From: Thiorhodovibrio frisius
GTDB taxonomy: Bacteria; Pseudomonadota; Gammaproteobacteria; Chromatiales; Chromatiaceae
NCBI RefSeq assembly: GCF_033954835.1
Contig: NZ_CP121471.1
Coordinates: 5,016,501 to 5,080,500, forward strand
Length of the DNA: 64,000 nucleotides
Direction of reading: 5' to 3'
Position 1 is the first letter of the stretch. Every line of letters begins with the position of its first letter. Under the pieces are notes generated by a model. The model was not told where the DNA came from and ran no database searches. It saw only the letters and a program-made list of their open reading frames with translations. The position numbers and the translations under genes were made by a program. Of this stretch, positions 48,904-57,575 are shown in pieces.

Positions 48904-50175
48904 TTATTGCTTGAACTCCGATTCCAAATCGAGCGAGGCCTCGGCCAGGTCGAAGCTGTCAAGGTCGAACGCGCTCTCAGATGCATCGTCCGCCGCCGGT
49001 TTATTGCCCAGTTCGCCGGGGGGCAGGTCTTCCTCGTCCTCGCCGACCAGCCTGAGACCATCAGTGTCGCCAAAGGCATCGCCCTCGGTGGCATCGGCAC
49101 TTTCAAGCTTGATTTTCAGGCGCAGCTCGTTCATGGAATCAGCATTGCGCAGACCGTCTTCGAGCGTGATCAGTCCGGCCTCGTAGAGATCAAACAAGGC
49201 CATGTCGAAGGTCTGCATGCCAAGCTCGCGCGAGCGCTTCATGATGGCTTTGATTTCATGCACCTTGCCTTTGAAGATCAGATCCTGAATCAGCGGGCTG
49301 TTGATCATGACCTCAATCGCCGCCACCCTTCCTCCGCCAATGCGCGGCAGCAGACGCTGGGAAATGACGGCTTTTAGATTGAGCGACAGATCCATCAGCA
49401 ACTGTGAGCGGCGTTCCTCAGGAAACAAATTGATGATGCGGTCCAGTGCCTGGTTGGCGTTGTTGGCATGCAGTGTAGACAGGCACAAATGGCCGGTCTC
49501 GGAGAAGTTGATTGCATGCTCCATGGTCTCGCGCTGGCGAATCTCGCCGATCAGAATCACATTGGGCGCCTGACGCAGAGTATTAACCAGAGCGTTGTCC
49601 CAGGAGTCGGTATCCACGCCCACCTCACGCTGGGTGATCAGGCAGTTTCGGTGCTGATGCACGAACTCCACCGGGTCCTCGATGGTGATGATATGGCCAT
49701 GGGTCTTCTCGTTGCGGTAGCCGAGCATCGCGGCCAGGCTGGTGGATTTGCCCGAGCCGGTGCCGCCTACCAGCAGAATCATGCCGCGCTTGGTGAGCAC
49801 CAGATCCTTGAGCACCGGTGGCAGGCCAAGTGCGTCGATCTCGGGAATTTCGGTCGGGATAGTGCGCAGCACAACGCCGGAGCGCCCCTGTTGCACGAAA
49901 GCATTGACGCGGAAACGCCCGATGCCAGGCGGGCTGATGGCGAAGTTGCATTCCTTGTTGGCGTCGTATTCCTTAAGCTGGTAGTCGTTCATGATGGAAC
50001 GCACCAACACGCCAGTCTGCTCAGCGCTCAGGGGTTTTTCACTCAGCGGCGTGAGTTTGCCATCGATTTTGCAGGCGGGCGGAAAGTCAGCGCTGACGAA
50101 GAGGTCGGAGCCCTTGCGGGCCATCATCATGCGCAGACAGTCGAGCATGAACTTGGCGGCTTGCTGACGATCCAT
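48904..50175 (-). CDS. pilU: Twitching motility ATPase PilU with acidic C-terminal tail
   Basis: A 423-residue PilT-like ATPase. Walker A GGTGSGKSTSLAAMLGYRN, ITIEDPVEFVHQHRN, Walker B NVILIGEIRQRETM and His box LCLSTLHANNANQALDRIIN are present. Phrases such as NKECNFAISPPGIGRFRVNA and MQTFDMALFDLYEAGLITLE match PilU of Pseudomonas. The last 60 or so residues are an acidic, disordered-looking tail (GEDEEDLPPGELGNKPAADD, SFDLAEASLDLESEF) not in Pseudomonas PilU (about 382 residues). The start is MDRQQAAKFML at 50175. It is paired with a second PilU-like gene. Confidence 0.92.
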   Translation of the reverse strand: MDRQQAAKFMLDCLRMMMARKGSDLFVSADFPPACKIDGKLTPLSEKPLSAEQTGVLVRSIMNDYQLKEYDANKECNFAISPPGIGRFRVNAFVQQGRSGVVLRTIPTEIPEIDALGLPPVLKDLVLTKRGMILLVGGTGSGKSTSLAAMLGYRNEKTHGHIITIEDPVEFVHQHRNCLITQREVGVDTDSWDNALVNTLRQAPNVILIGEIRQRETMEHAINFSETGHLCLSTLHANNANQALDRIINLFPEERRSQLLMDLSLNLKAVISQRLLPRIGGGRVAAIEVMINSPLIQDLIFKGKVHEIKAIMKRSRELGMQTFDMALFDLYEAGLITLEDGLRNADSMNELRLKIKLESADATEGDAFGDTDGLRLVGEDEEDLPPGELGNKPAADDASESAFDLDSFDLAEASLDLESEFKQ

Positions 50176-50356
50176 AAAATGCTCCTGTCGCTTGAGATGC
50201 CATGATCTAGCCAGTCGCCTGGGCGAGACTCCAGAGCGATCTGGCGCGAGTCCTCAACATTAAACCCAATCGCCATTTTTCGCATCATTGGGATGACGCT
50301 TTTTTGGCGTGAAATTGAAGCTGCTGCCAGAAACCAGTTGGTTGGCATGTCGCGCG

Positions 50357-50545
50357 GTGCTGAAGGATCAAGCCTACAAGGCGCGCTTTGGCAGCGTGAA
50401 TCCGAATGTCGAATTACTCGGCAAGCTAAAGGATGCTGGAGTAAAGCTCTATGTCTGCGGCCAGGCGATTGTTGACAGCGGCTACTAATACCAAAACGTT
50501 CGTGATGACATCGGCATCGCCCTGGGTGCGCTGGCGGCGGAATCG
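50357..50545 (+). pseudogene. DsrE-family (COG1416-like) gene remnant
   Basis: The forward frame from 50357 reads VLKDQAYKARFGSVNPNVEL, then LGKLKDAGVKLYVCGQAIVD, then SGY, TAA (50486-50488), then YQNVRDDIGIALGALAA. This matches the C-terminal half of small DsrE/DsrF-like proteins, in which the Cys of VCGQ is conserved. The TAA could be a mutated CAA. The N-terminal half and a start are missing, and the 3' end abuts the opposite-strand GTPase gene. I conclude it is a decayed fragment. The alignment is by memory of the family pattern. Confidence 0.6.
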
Positions 50546-50547
50546 CC

Positions 50548-51990
50548 TCAGAGCTCCGCGCGGCTGTCGATCTCGCTTGAGGACAGCCCACGAAGCAGTT
50601 CGGCGAGAATCTGGCGGCTATCATCCTCGAACTTGCTGTCTTTGCCCTTGCGGGTGTCAGCAAAGAACTTTGACAGGGTTTTGAGTTGATCGGAAGTGAG
50701 TTCTTCGGTGAAGCCGCGTTTTTTCTTCAGTGCTCGCTCGGGAACTCGGTTGTGGGCACTGTCATCGGCAGCCTTGCGCCCGTGTGACCAATTCATGGCG
50801 CGCGCGCAGTACAGCAGGATGCGGTCAAGCAGGATGAAGGGAAAGCGCTGACTACTGACGGGACCGAGGGAGAAGCGCTCTACTCCCAAGGTGCGCTGAA
50901 TGTCGACTTTCGCCAGTGCCGCGCCGCTGAGCGCCCCTAACAAGCTGCCTGCAGTGGCGCCAATCAGCAACCCGGCGCCCAGGCTGCCGCCGGCGAGCGA
51001 CAGGTCAATGCCAACGCCGGTGGTGGCACCAGCGGCGGCGCCAGCGAGCGCCATCTGCAGCCGATTCAGACCCAGCGCCTTGCCGACTTCGTCCGAGAAG
51101 AGGTCTTTCTGCAGCAGGGAGTCGGGCGGCAGGTTCCAGACGTTGTGGCGAAAATGCGCCCGCACCTCGGCCTGGGTGTCGGCCTCGAGCTTGCGCAGCC
51201 CGTCCTGAAACGCCTGTTGCAGCCGGGCCTGGATGTCCTGGCGATCCGCCTCTGACTGGAGTTCACTGACGCGCACTACCCGATTCACCCGGTAGGTAAG
51301 CGCCTCTTTCAGGAGGCCGATAATGGATGTCACGCTGGCATCGATACGACGCTCCCAGTCGTGACTAAATGCCTCGATGGTGTCCTCAAGCTGCGGCTCC
51401 CAGCGCTGGTCGATGCTCTTGAGCGCATTGAGCAGTTTGATCCGCTCGGCATAGGTGGCGCGGTGGGCGTTGAACTCGCGCACTGAGTTAAACGACTTGG
51501 CCAGTGCATCCTGCCAGGACGCCATGAATTTCTGATTGTTGCTCAGGTTGTTCAGAATCGCCATGCGCGGGCGCGCGCTCAGGCGCAGCAGTTCCATCTC
51601 GGTGCGATCTTTCTCCTTGATGCGCTTGGAGCCATCGACCACCAGAATAATGCCAGCACCCTCGGCCACGGGCTCGAGCAGGGCGACATCGTGGCTATAC
51701 ATGGGATCATGGCGAAAGGCAGCGACAAAGGCACGCGCCAGGTCGCCATCCTGCTCATGCGTCTGGAACCACTCAAGAATATCGCTTGGGTTCTGAAATC
51801 CTGGGGTGTCGATAAAAGCGATCACGGGCTTGCCATCAACCACCACCGGATAGTGGTCGGAGGAGGTCGTGGTGCCGGCGCGTTTGTCGATCTTGATGCG
51901 GTCGTTCTCGGTCAGAGTAGCAACCACCGAGGATTTACCGGCATTGGGATGCCCCATGATCGCCAGGGTGGGGATATCTTCCCGTGCCAT
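50548..51990 (-). CDS. GTPase with DUF3482 domain
   Basis: A 480-residue TrmE/Era-like GTPase. G1 is GHPNAGKSSVV (residues 13-23), the G2 region is KRAGTTTSSDHYPVV, and G3 is FIDTPGFQNP. A clear NKxD (G4) is not visible; NNLSNNQ stands in its place. The C-terminal DUF3482 part has long helices and a Gly/Ala-rich hydrophobic hairpin, LAGAAAGATTGVGIDLSLAG followed by LGAGLLIGATAGSLLGALSG, which could insert in or lie on the membrane. The ATG overlaps the stop of the upstream DUF2868 gene (TGATG), so the two are coupled. Function is unknown. Confidence 0.85.
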   Translation of the reverse strand: MAREDIPTLAIMGHPNAGKSSVVATLTENDRIKIDKRAGTTTSSDHYPVVVDGKPVIAFIDTPGFQNPSDILEWFQTHEQDGDLARAFVAAFRHDPMYSHDVALLEPVAEGAGIILVVDGSKRIKEKDRTEMELLRLSARPRMAILNNLSNNQKFMASWQDALAKSFNSVREFNAHRATYAERIKLLNALKSIDQRWEPQLEDTIEAFSHDWERRIDASVTSIIGLLKEALTYRVNRVVRVSELQSEADRQDIQARLQQAFQDGLRKLEADTQAEVRAHFRHNVWNLPPDSLLQKDLFSDEVGKALGLNRLQMALAGAAAGATTGVGIDLSLAGGSLGAGLLIGATAGSLLGALSGAALAKVDIQRTLGVERFSLGPVSSQRFPFILLDRILLYCARAMNWSHGRKAADDSAHNRVPERALKKKRGFTEELTSDQLKTLSKFFADTRKGKDSKFEDDSRQILAELLRGLSSSEIDSRAEL

Positions 51991-54149
51991 CAGTGGTCCT
52001 CCCTGGGTGTGGCCGCAGCACTGTCAGCGGCCTCCGTGGTGGCGGATTTATCCGTGTTGTCAGGCGCGGGGGTGAGCATGGTCAGACGCAGATAGGGGTC
52101 GGCGAGTTGCTCGATCTTGCGCTCCCAGTCGCCGAAGTCAAAGGGGGTAACAGGTGGCAGTGGATCATCGCCTTCCGGGTCGCCAATCAGGCTGACGACA
52201 ATCTGGGCTTGATCTCCAACCGCCGCCCGCACCCGACGCAGGAAACGCAGCCGCTCGGTGATGGGCGGCTGAGAACCGTCATCAAGCAGGGCGACGCGCG
52301 GTGGCGGGGCTTCCCACTGGCAGTCTTCGATCAGCGCGATGGCCTGATCCGCCATGGCGGTGCCGCCGCCAAAGGTGGCCGAGGCCCCCACGCGCCAGCC
52401 GCAGGCCTGGCGCAGACGCTGCTGTAAGCGAGGATGATCGGCGTCTTCCAGCACATCGGCGACATCAACGTGCAGCAACAGCACACAGGCATCGGGGGCG
52501 ATGCGGGTTTGGGCTGCCGCCTTTGCCAGCGGGCTGGCAACGGGTGGCGGAGTCGGCTCTGGTGTTGGTTCCGGTTTAGGCTCTGATTTGGGCTCTGATT
52601 TGGGCTCTGATTTGGGCCTAAGAGCCGGTGTCGGGGATTGCGTCGGCTCAGACTTGGGTGTCGGCTGAGCTGGCGCTTTCTCCAGGTTGCTCGGCTCTTG
52701 CTGTGGCGCTCTTTGCGGGCTTGGCGCCTGCTCGCGAGCGGCTGTCGGCTCGGCAGTCGGGCTACCGGTGGCTGGATCGGCGGTGGTCTTGTGCGCGGTT
52801 CTCTCAGCGAGCAGCGGCGGATTGGCAGGCGCTGCGGTCGCGGTCCGCTCCGACTGGCTGGGCTGCTCCGCAGGCTCCGCTTGCGCCGGGGCAGCAGCGG
52901 ACGTTTCCGCGCCGCGCGGCGCCGCGCGCGCCGTGGTGACCGGCTTCAGCGGCCCGGGGATGGGCATTTCTGGACCACTGCCGGTCTGACCAAGACCGGT
53001 GTCCAGATCGGGCGTGACCAGGCGGGTATAGAGCGCCTGGGTACGCTGATGGGTGAAGGGCAGACGGTCGAGCGCGTGCCTCTGAATAAAAGCGGAAAGC
53101 CCCAACAGCAGCAGGCGCGGCATCAGCCCATAGGTCATCACGGCGCACACCAGAAACCAGCGCCAGGCGCGCAAATGCTCGGCATTTGACAGGAACAGCG
53201 GGTCTTTCAGATGAATGCGGGTGCCGGCCACCTCGGCCAGGGTCGGGTAGCCGACGCCCTCGCCAAAAAGCCAGCTCCAGGGCAGAGCGACCACGCGGGT
53301 TAAGTGATAGGTGACCGCCGGGTCGACATTGAGCGCCGAGCCCCAGCCGAAAGCCAGATCGGTGAACCACAGCAGCAGCACAGTGGTGACAATGGCGCCG
53401 ATATTAAAGGCGATGCCAAAGGCCTGCACCGGCACCAGCATAGGCAGGTAGGAGGCCGGGCCGTAAAGCGAGAAATGCGCTTGCAGCAAACCCTGGCGCG
53501 CCTGGGCGCGGTCGCGCACCTCGGGCGGCATCTGTCCCAAGCGATGGCGCTGCACCCAATGGGCAACGCGCGCGAACAGTGGCCGGATGAGCTGTGCAAG
53601 CAGCGACACATCACGCAGCGCCTGCTGCATGGACTTGCTGCGCCGCATTAGCCAGCCGCCGAGGGTAAAGCCGGCCAGGCCAAGTTGCAGGATGACCAGC
53701 ACGAAAACGTACCAGGACACATTCACCGCATGGTCGCCTTCGTACTGCAACAGGGCCGAGGCGATGGTGCCGCCGGTGATCAGGCCCAGCACCATTAGCA
53801 GCACAGTGACCAGGCGCTGGCCGCGCGCAAAGGAGGCACCCGGAAGCAGAGCACGCAGAGACGGGTCTTCAGCGCGGCGGCGCTCGGCTAGCCACAGGCG
53901 CAGCGCCTGGCGGCGATGCGCCGGAGTATGCTCCGGGCGTTGGATGCGCGGTTTGATGTGGTCCAGGTAGAGCGCCCGATCCCGCTTGGCGAGCGACTGG
54001 CGTCCGGCCAGAGTGTCGCTCTTGCTGTGCTCGTCGGCCTCGACATAGTAGTCGAAGTCGAACAGGTCGGGAATCTCCCAGCGTGGTCGGGCGGCCTCGT
54101 CACCCGCAGGCGGTTCGACCACCAGTTCGGCATTGCGAGAAAAACTCAT
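51990..54149 (-). CDS. DUF2868 membrane protein, partner of the GTPase
   Basis: A 719-residue membrane protein from ATG 54149 (MSFSRNAELVVEPPAGDEAA); the frame runs open upstream to 54350 without a family-like N-terminus. After an acidic and then basic cytoplasmic region there are about four membrane segments: LVTVLLMVLGLITGGTIASA, WYVFVLVILQLGLAGFTLGG, FGIAFNIGAIVTTVLLLWFT and FLVCAVMTYGLMPRLLLLGL. A long Pro/Ala/Glu-rich linker with PKSE repeats follows, then a C-terminal soluble domain (VLLLHVDVADVLEDADHPRL, RVALLDDGSQPPITERLRFL). It is coupled to the DUF3482 GTPase. No function is known to me. Confidence 0.8.
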   Translation of the reverse strand: MSFSRNAELVVEPPAGDEAARPRWEIPDLFDFDYYVEADEHSKSDTLAGRQSLAKRDRALYLDHIKPRIQRPEHTPAHRRQALRLWLAERRRAEDPSLRALLPGASFARGQRLVTVLLMVLGLITGGTIASALLQYEGDHAVNVSWYVFVLVILQLGLAGFTLGGWLMRRSKSMQQALRDVSLLAQLIRPLFARVAHWVQRHRLGQMPPEVRDRAQARQGLLQAHFSLYGPASYLPMLVPVQAFGIAFNIGAIVTTVLLLWFTDLAFGWGSALNVDPAVTYHLTRVVALPWSWLFGEGVGYPTLAEVAGTRIHLKDPLFLSNAEHLRAWRWFLVCAVMTYGLMPRLLLLGLSAFIQRHALDRLPFTHQRTQALYTRLVTPDLDTGLGQTGSGPEMPIPGPLKPVTTARAAPRGAETSAAAPAQAEPAEQPSQSERTATAAPANPPLLAERTAHKTTADPATGSPTAEPTAAREQAPSPQRAPQQEPSNLEKAPAQPTPKSEPTQSPTPALRPKSEPKSEPKSEPKPEPTPEPTPPPVASPLAKAAAQTRIAPDACVLLLHVDVADVLEDADHPRLQQRLRQACGWRVGASATFGGGTAMADQAIALIEDCQWEAPPPRVALLDDGSQPPITERLRFLRRVRAAVGDQAQIVVSLIGDPEGDDPLPPVTPFDFGDWERKIEQLADPYLRLTMLTPAPDNTDKSATTEAADSAAATPREDH
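52579..52614 (-). repeat. Three perfect 12-nt repeats coding PKSE units
   Basis: GGCTCTGATTTG is repeated three times without change on the forward strand. On the reverse strand it encodes PKSE units in the linker of the DUF2868 protein, continuing as degenerate PKPEPTPEPTP. Identical copies suggest recent expansion by slippage. Confidence 0.85.
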
Positions 54150-54258
54150 GGGTTGTCCGCAGTCAGCACTAAGGGGGTTACCCGCTAAGGATAACAATTT
54201 CGCGCTGAACAAAGGGCGCCGATTTGACCCCCGCTCGCGGTGTCGCGGATGAGGGCGG

Positions 54259-57003
54259 CTAGTGCGCCGGGTCGCGGCCGAGCAGCGCCACCTCCGAGGC
54301 GCCACCATTGGCGCGCGTGCGGACCACGCGTTCCTCGAGCCCCTCAACATCCAGAATGGAGAGCATGGTCGCGCGCTCGTTGCCGCTGTCGGGGCGCACC
54401 ACGGCCTTTGTCAGCACGGACTTACCGGCCAGCTCCGAGCCGTAGCGGGAGATACTGCGGTTGGGAATCTCGGGGCTATCCATGATGCGGTCGATGACGA
54501 TGCCAAGAATGCCCTCCTCTTCCTTCACTCCGGCACGGGGTTTGACCTTCACCAGCAGGATGCCGTCGCTCTCTGAATGATAGCTGTGGTCACTCAGGCC
54601 CAGCAGCTCGCGGATGGAAATGACACCGACAGTCTGTCCGCCAAAAGAAAACACGCCGATGAAGCCCGGATTGGCGCACACCAGTGGGGTGACCTGCTGG
54701 TCGTTGATGGAGCAGATGACATCGCAGGACTCGATGCCAAACAGCCGACCGCCGATCAGGAAGGTGGAGATATCAGTCGTGAGTTCGTTACCTGAGGGCA
54801 GCGGGTAGATAGGCTGTTCGCTGCGGGCGCGGTCACTGGCGCGACGCCCATCGCTTGGCGCGACTTTGTTATCGGCGACTGTGCCGATCTTCATGAACAC
54901 CAAAGCAATCACATCATTATGGTAGTGGTCTCCGGGGCTTTTATATTCGCGATAGCCGCGCGACGCGCGGGCGCCGACCACAAAGTAGGCGCCTTGATAT
55001 TCGACAATATTGGACACGCCAGCCCCCGGCTTCAGGGCGAAGAATGCCGGGTCCAGTTCCAGGCTGTCGCCCGGTGCGAGTTGGCTGTGGGTGGAGGCGA
55101 TGACGCGCCGGTCAGGCTCGGCAAAAACCGCAAAACAGCCGTCGAGGATGTCCCCGCGCTCGCTCTTTGGCAGAGCATCGCGCAGCATGGCAGAAAATTG
55201 GGGCTCAGAATCGAACACAATGCCGATACCGCCGACAATCTGCTGCGGATTGTCGATGGCCGTGACTGAGGCGCCGTAAATATAGGTATGACGGTCGTTG
55301 TAAAGCCAGGTGCGCGCAAAGGGCGAGACGCTGTAGACCTGAGAGTCGCGAATGGCCAGGGTTTCCAGCACCCAGGACTCCCCGAGTTTGGTGCCTATGG
55401 CCTGGCGAAAATCGGGGTTGGACACCGCCACAATGGTACCGAGCCGGTCGTAGAGGAACAGATTTGTGTAAACCGTATAGAGATTGTTGATGTAGCTCAG
55501 AATGCTCTCAAGGGCACCGCGTTGGTCGTCGCCAATGTGATCATCGATTAGATTCTTGCGGAAATAGGAGGTCAACGCCCACCAGCGACAGTCGTTGGCG
55601 CGCTCGTAGAGGTTGCGGTCCATGATGTCGATGGCGAGCGAAGCGCGGAACTGCACATCGGCGAGAATGGACGAGACCACGGTCTGGTTGAGATCACCGA
55701 TAGACTCCTCGAATACTTCTTTGGTGCGCGCACCCGTCTTGCTGATCTCCCCAAGCAAGGTCTTGGAGAAGCTGTTTTCTCCTGACTTAGTATTGGCGAT
55801 GCGCACATTGCCATTCCATACGGTGACATCCAGCTCTTTCTGGATTTTGTCCGCTTGGCGCGGAATGTTGCGCAGCGCCTCGGAGAACAGATTGGAGCGG
55901 CGCATCACGGCATCGAGAATTGTCGCGTCGATCTGATCCGCACCGCCTTCCAGGTTTTTCTCGAAGGCATAGGTCAGTGGCACCATCACATGGCCGAACC
56001 AGCCGGGGCCGGCATAGCCTTGATAGCCTTGGGTGGCACAAGTAGTGGCCAGATACTCGCGCCCGCTAAAGCGCGCGATGCAATAGGGGATCTCTGGCTG
56101 CGCCTGCATGCGCGCGCCCACCGGGATATGGTGCTCGTCGCTGCTGGCAATGACGCGCCCGTCTGGGTCGAGCAGCATCAGCACCTCCCAATCCTCGGCG
56201 GTGATCAGGTGCTGGAACACACCCGCCATCTCGTCCTCGAAGCGAAACATCAGACAGAGCACACCGAGCACCCGTGATTTGGGCGAGTTGTTCTCGGTGA
56301 TGCGGTAGGCGTAGATCAGGCTGCGCTCGCGGCGCGGGTCGAGGTCGGAGGCGCGATAGACCTCGACATAGTCGCGGCTGGTTTCGATCGCCTCGCGAAT
56401 CAAGGGATCTTGCGACTGACTGACCGGATTGGCCTCATCAAGCTGGGCAAGCACCTGCCCGCTGGGGCTTAACAGAATAATGTTGTCATAGACGGAGTAT
56501 TTGGCGACATATTCGCGGAAGCGGGTCTTGATCGCCTCGTAGCTGGCGGATGGATTGGCTGGGGCCTCGAGCCCGATGTCCGCGTCGGACCCGTCCGGTA
56601 TCGGTGGGTTGGGTTCCACCGCGAGCATCGAGATGAAGTCACGAAAGTCATCGTCCGTCGCCAAAAAGCCAATATCGGCGGTGCGCTCAAATAGATTGCG
56701 GATGACGATATCCACCGCCACCTGCGCCTTGGCTTGCATCTCAGCGACGGTTTTCTTGAGATTCTCCGTGCCCAGATGATGCAGCAGCTCCTTGGTCAAA
56801 TTCTGAAAGCCCTCGCGCGTCTCGGTCATGTCCATGCCGATATTGCTCATCTGCCCGAGCAGTGTGAGCAGATTCCAGCGCTCGGCAAGGGCGTCCAAAC
56901 TGGTGCTGTACGCCCTAACTTGGGGCATGTGCGGCATCAGGGAATCAAGGCTTGCGCTTTCTGGATGAATCTGCGGCTGAGTCGAAGCGGCCATGAGTTT
57001 CAA
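54259..57003 (-). CDS. Large soluble CheW-domain protein with two sensor-like modules
   Basis: A 914-residue protein with no signal peptide or membrane helix that I can see. It contains two related halves. Each has a helical lead (VAVDIVIRNLFERTADIGFL, and LAIDIMDRNLYERANDCRWW), then a PAS/Cache-like strand set (VYDNIILLSPSGQVLAQLDE, and VYTNLFLYDRLGTIVAVSNP) and later repeats (WEVLMLLDPDGRVIASSDEH, and CFAVFAEPDRRVIASTHSQL). The C-terminal 150 or so residues are a CheW domain (STFLIGGRLFGIESCDVICS, VGVISIRELLGLSDHS). No MCP signalling hairpin is present. It may bring cytoplasmic sensing into a CheA array. A CRP-type site lies upstream. Confidence 0.8.
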   Translation of the reverse strand: MKLMAASTQPQIHPESASLDSLMPHMPQVRAYSTSLDALAERWNLLTLLGQMSNIGMDMTETREGFQNLTKELLHHLGTENLKKTVAEMQAKAQVAVDIVIRNLFERTADIGFLATDDDFRDFISMLAVEPNPPIPDGSDADIGLEAPANPSASYEAIKTRFREYVAKYSVYDNIILLSPSGQVLAQLDEANPVSQSQDPLIREAIETSRDYVEVYRASDLDPRRERSLIYAYRITENNSPKSRVLGVLCLMFRFEDEMAGVFQHLITAEDWEVLMLLDPDGRVIASSDEHHIPVGARMQAQPEIPYCIARFSGREYLATTCATQGYQGYAGPGWFGHVMVPLTYAFEKNLEGGADQIDATILDAVMRRSNLFSEALRNIPRQADKIQKELDVTVWNGNVRIANTKSGENSFSKTLLGEISKTGARTKEVFEESIGDLNQTVVSSILADVQFRASLAIDIMDRNLYERANDCRWWALTSYFRKNLIDDHIGDDQRGALESILSYINNLYTVYTNLFLYDRLGTIVAVSNPDFRQAIGTKLGESWVLETLAIRDSQVYSVSPFARTWLYNDRHTYIYGASVTAIDNPQQIVGGIGIVFDSEPQFSAMLRDALPKSERGDILDGCFAVFAEPDRRVIASTHSQLAPGDSLELDPAFFALKPGAGVSNIVEYQGAYFVVGARASRGYREYKSPGDHYHNDVIALVFMKIGTVADNKVAPSDGRRASDRARSEQPIYPLPSGNELTTDISTFLIGGRLFGIESCDVICSINDQQVTPLVCANPGFIGVFSFGGQTVGVISIRELLGLSDHSYHSESDGILLVKVKPRAGVKEEEGILGIVIDRIMDSPEIPNRSISRYGSELAGKSVLTKAVVRPDSGNERATMLSILDVEGLEERVVRTRANGGASEVALLGRDPAH

Positions 57004-57091
57004 TACTCTTTGTAGGGGAATAAGTGCTTTACGCGCGGACCATTCGAGGCTGGCTAGCGAATTGGAGTAAGACCTTGCTCAGGAAAGCCCA

Positions 57092-57111
57092 AATGTGATG
57101 CAAATCACATT
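57092..57111. promoter_or_regulatory. CRP/cAMP-receptor-type binding site
   Basis: AATGTGA-TGCAAA-TCACATT is a perfect 7-6-7 palindrome and contains the exact CRP core TGTGA-N6-TCACA. It lies about 90 bp upstream of the leftward CheW-fusion gene and about 465 bp upstream of proV, so the former is the likelier target. Other CRP/FNR-family members (for example Vfr-like) share this core. The FNR core TTGAT is not present. Confidence 0.75.
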
Positions 57112-57302
57112 CCATTAGGTACCCGTAAGTGATTTGAAGGGATGTGGCGGCTCGGGTGCATCACGCCCAGTTGCATCGCTCAGGTGATCCCGGCCGGCGG
57201 TTGAATCCTCTCGGTGGAGCTGTTAGGGTGAATGGCTTGGTGGCCTGCATGAGCATTGCACTATCAATTAGCAGACGGCACTCGCGCCTTTCTTTGTTGG
57301 CG

Positions 57303-57332
57303 TTAACACAAGTTTAGCCATCCAGATATTAT
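57303..57332 (+). promoter_or_regulatory. Possible sigma-70 promoter for proVWX
   Basis: TTAACA and TATTAT are separated by 18 nt, in an AT-rich patch of an otherwise GC-rich spacer, about 240 nt before the proV ATG. Four of six and five of six positions match the -35 and -10 consensus. No experimental support; other promoters are possible. Confidence 0.3.
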
Positions 57333-57575
57333 TCTGTGCTCAACGCTGTATCCGGCCAGACCTAGAGTCTGCGACATTCATAGTCCGGTTTGGCAGCGCG
57401 GCTTGGCATCCACTGCGCCTAGTCGCGGCCCTGTTTTCGCGCCTGGTTGTAAGCCTGGTTGCGAGAGGGCCACGCGAACTGTTCCGCATCGATTGTTTGG
57501 CTCCAATTCATGAATTGCCGCCAGGATCGCCGGCCTGATGCGCGGCTTCGCACGGCTGATAAGCATGATTCCCGC

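Larger units (their letters stand above)
57004..57575. other. Divergent intergenic region CheW-fusion / proV
   Basis: About 570 bases with no supported gene. It holds a perfect CRP-type palindrome at 57092-57111, about 90 bp before the CheW-fusion start, and a possible sigma-70 promoter for proV at 57303-57332. The region 57420-57475 has a short direct repeat (GCCTGGTTG twice). The open frame upstream of the proV ATG is not family-like. Confidence 0.5.
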
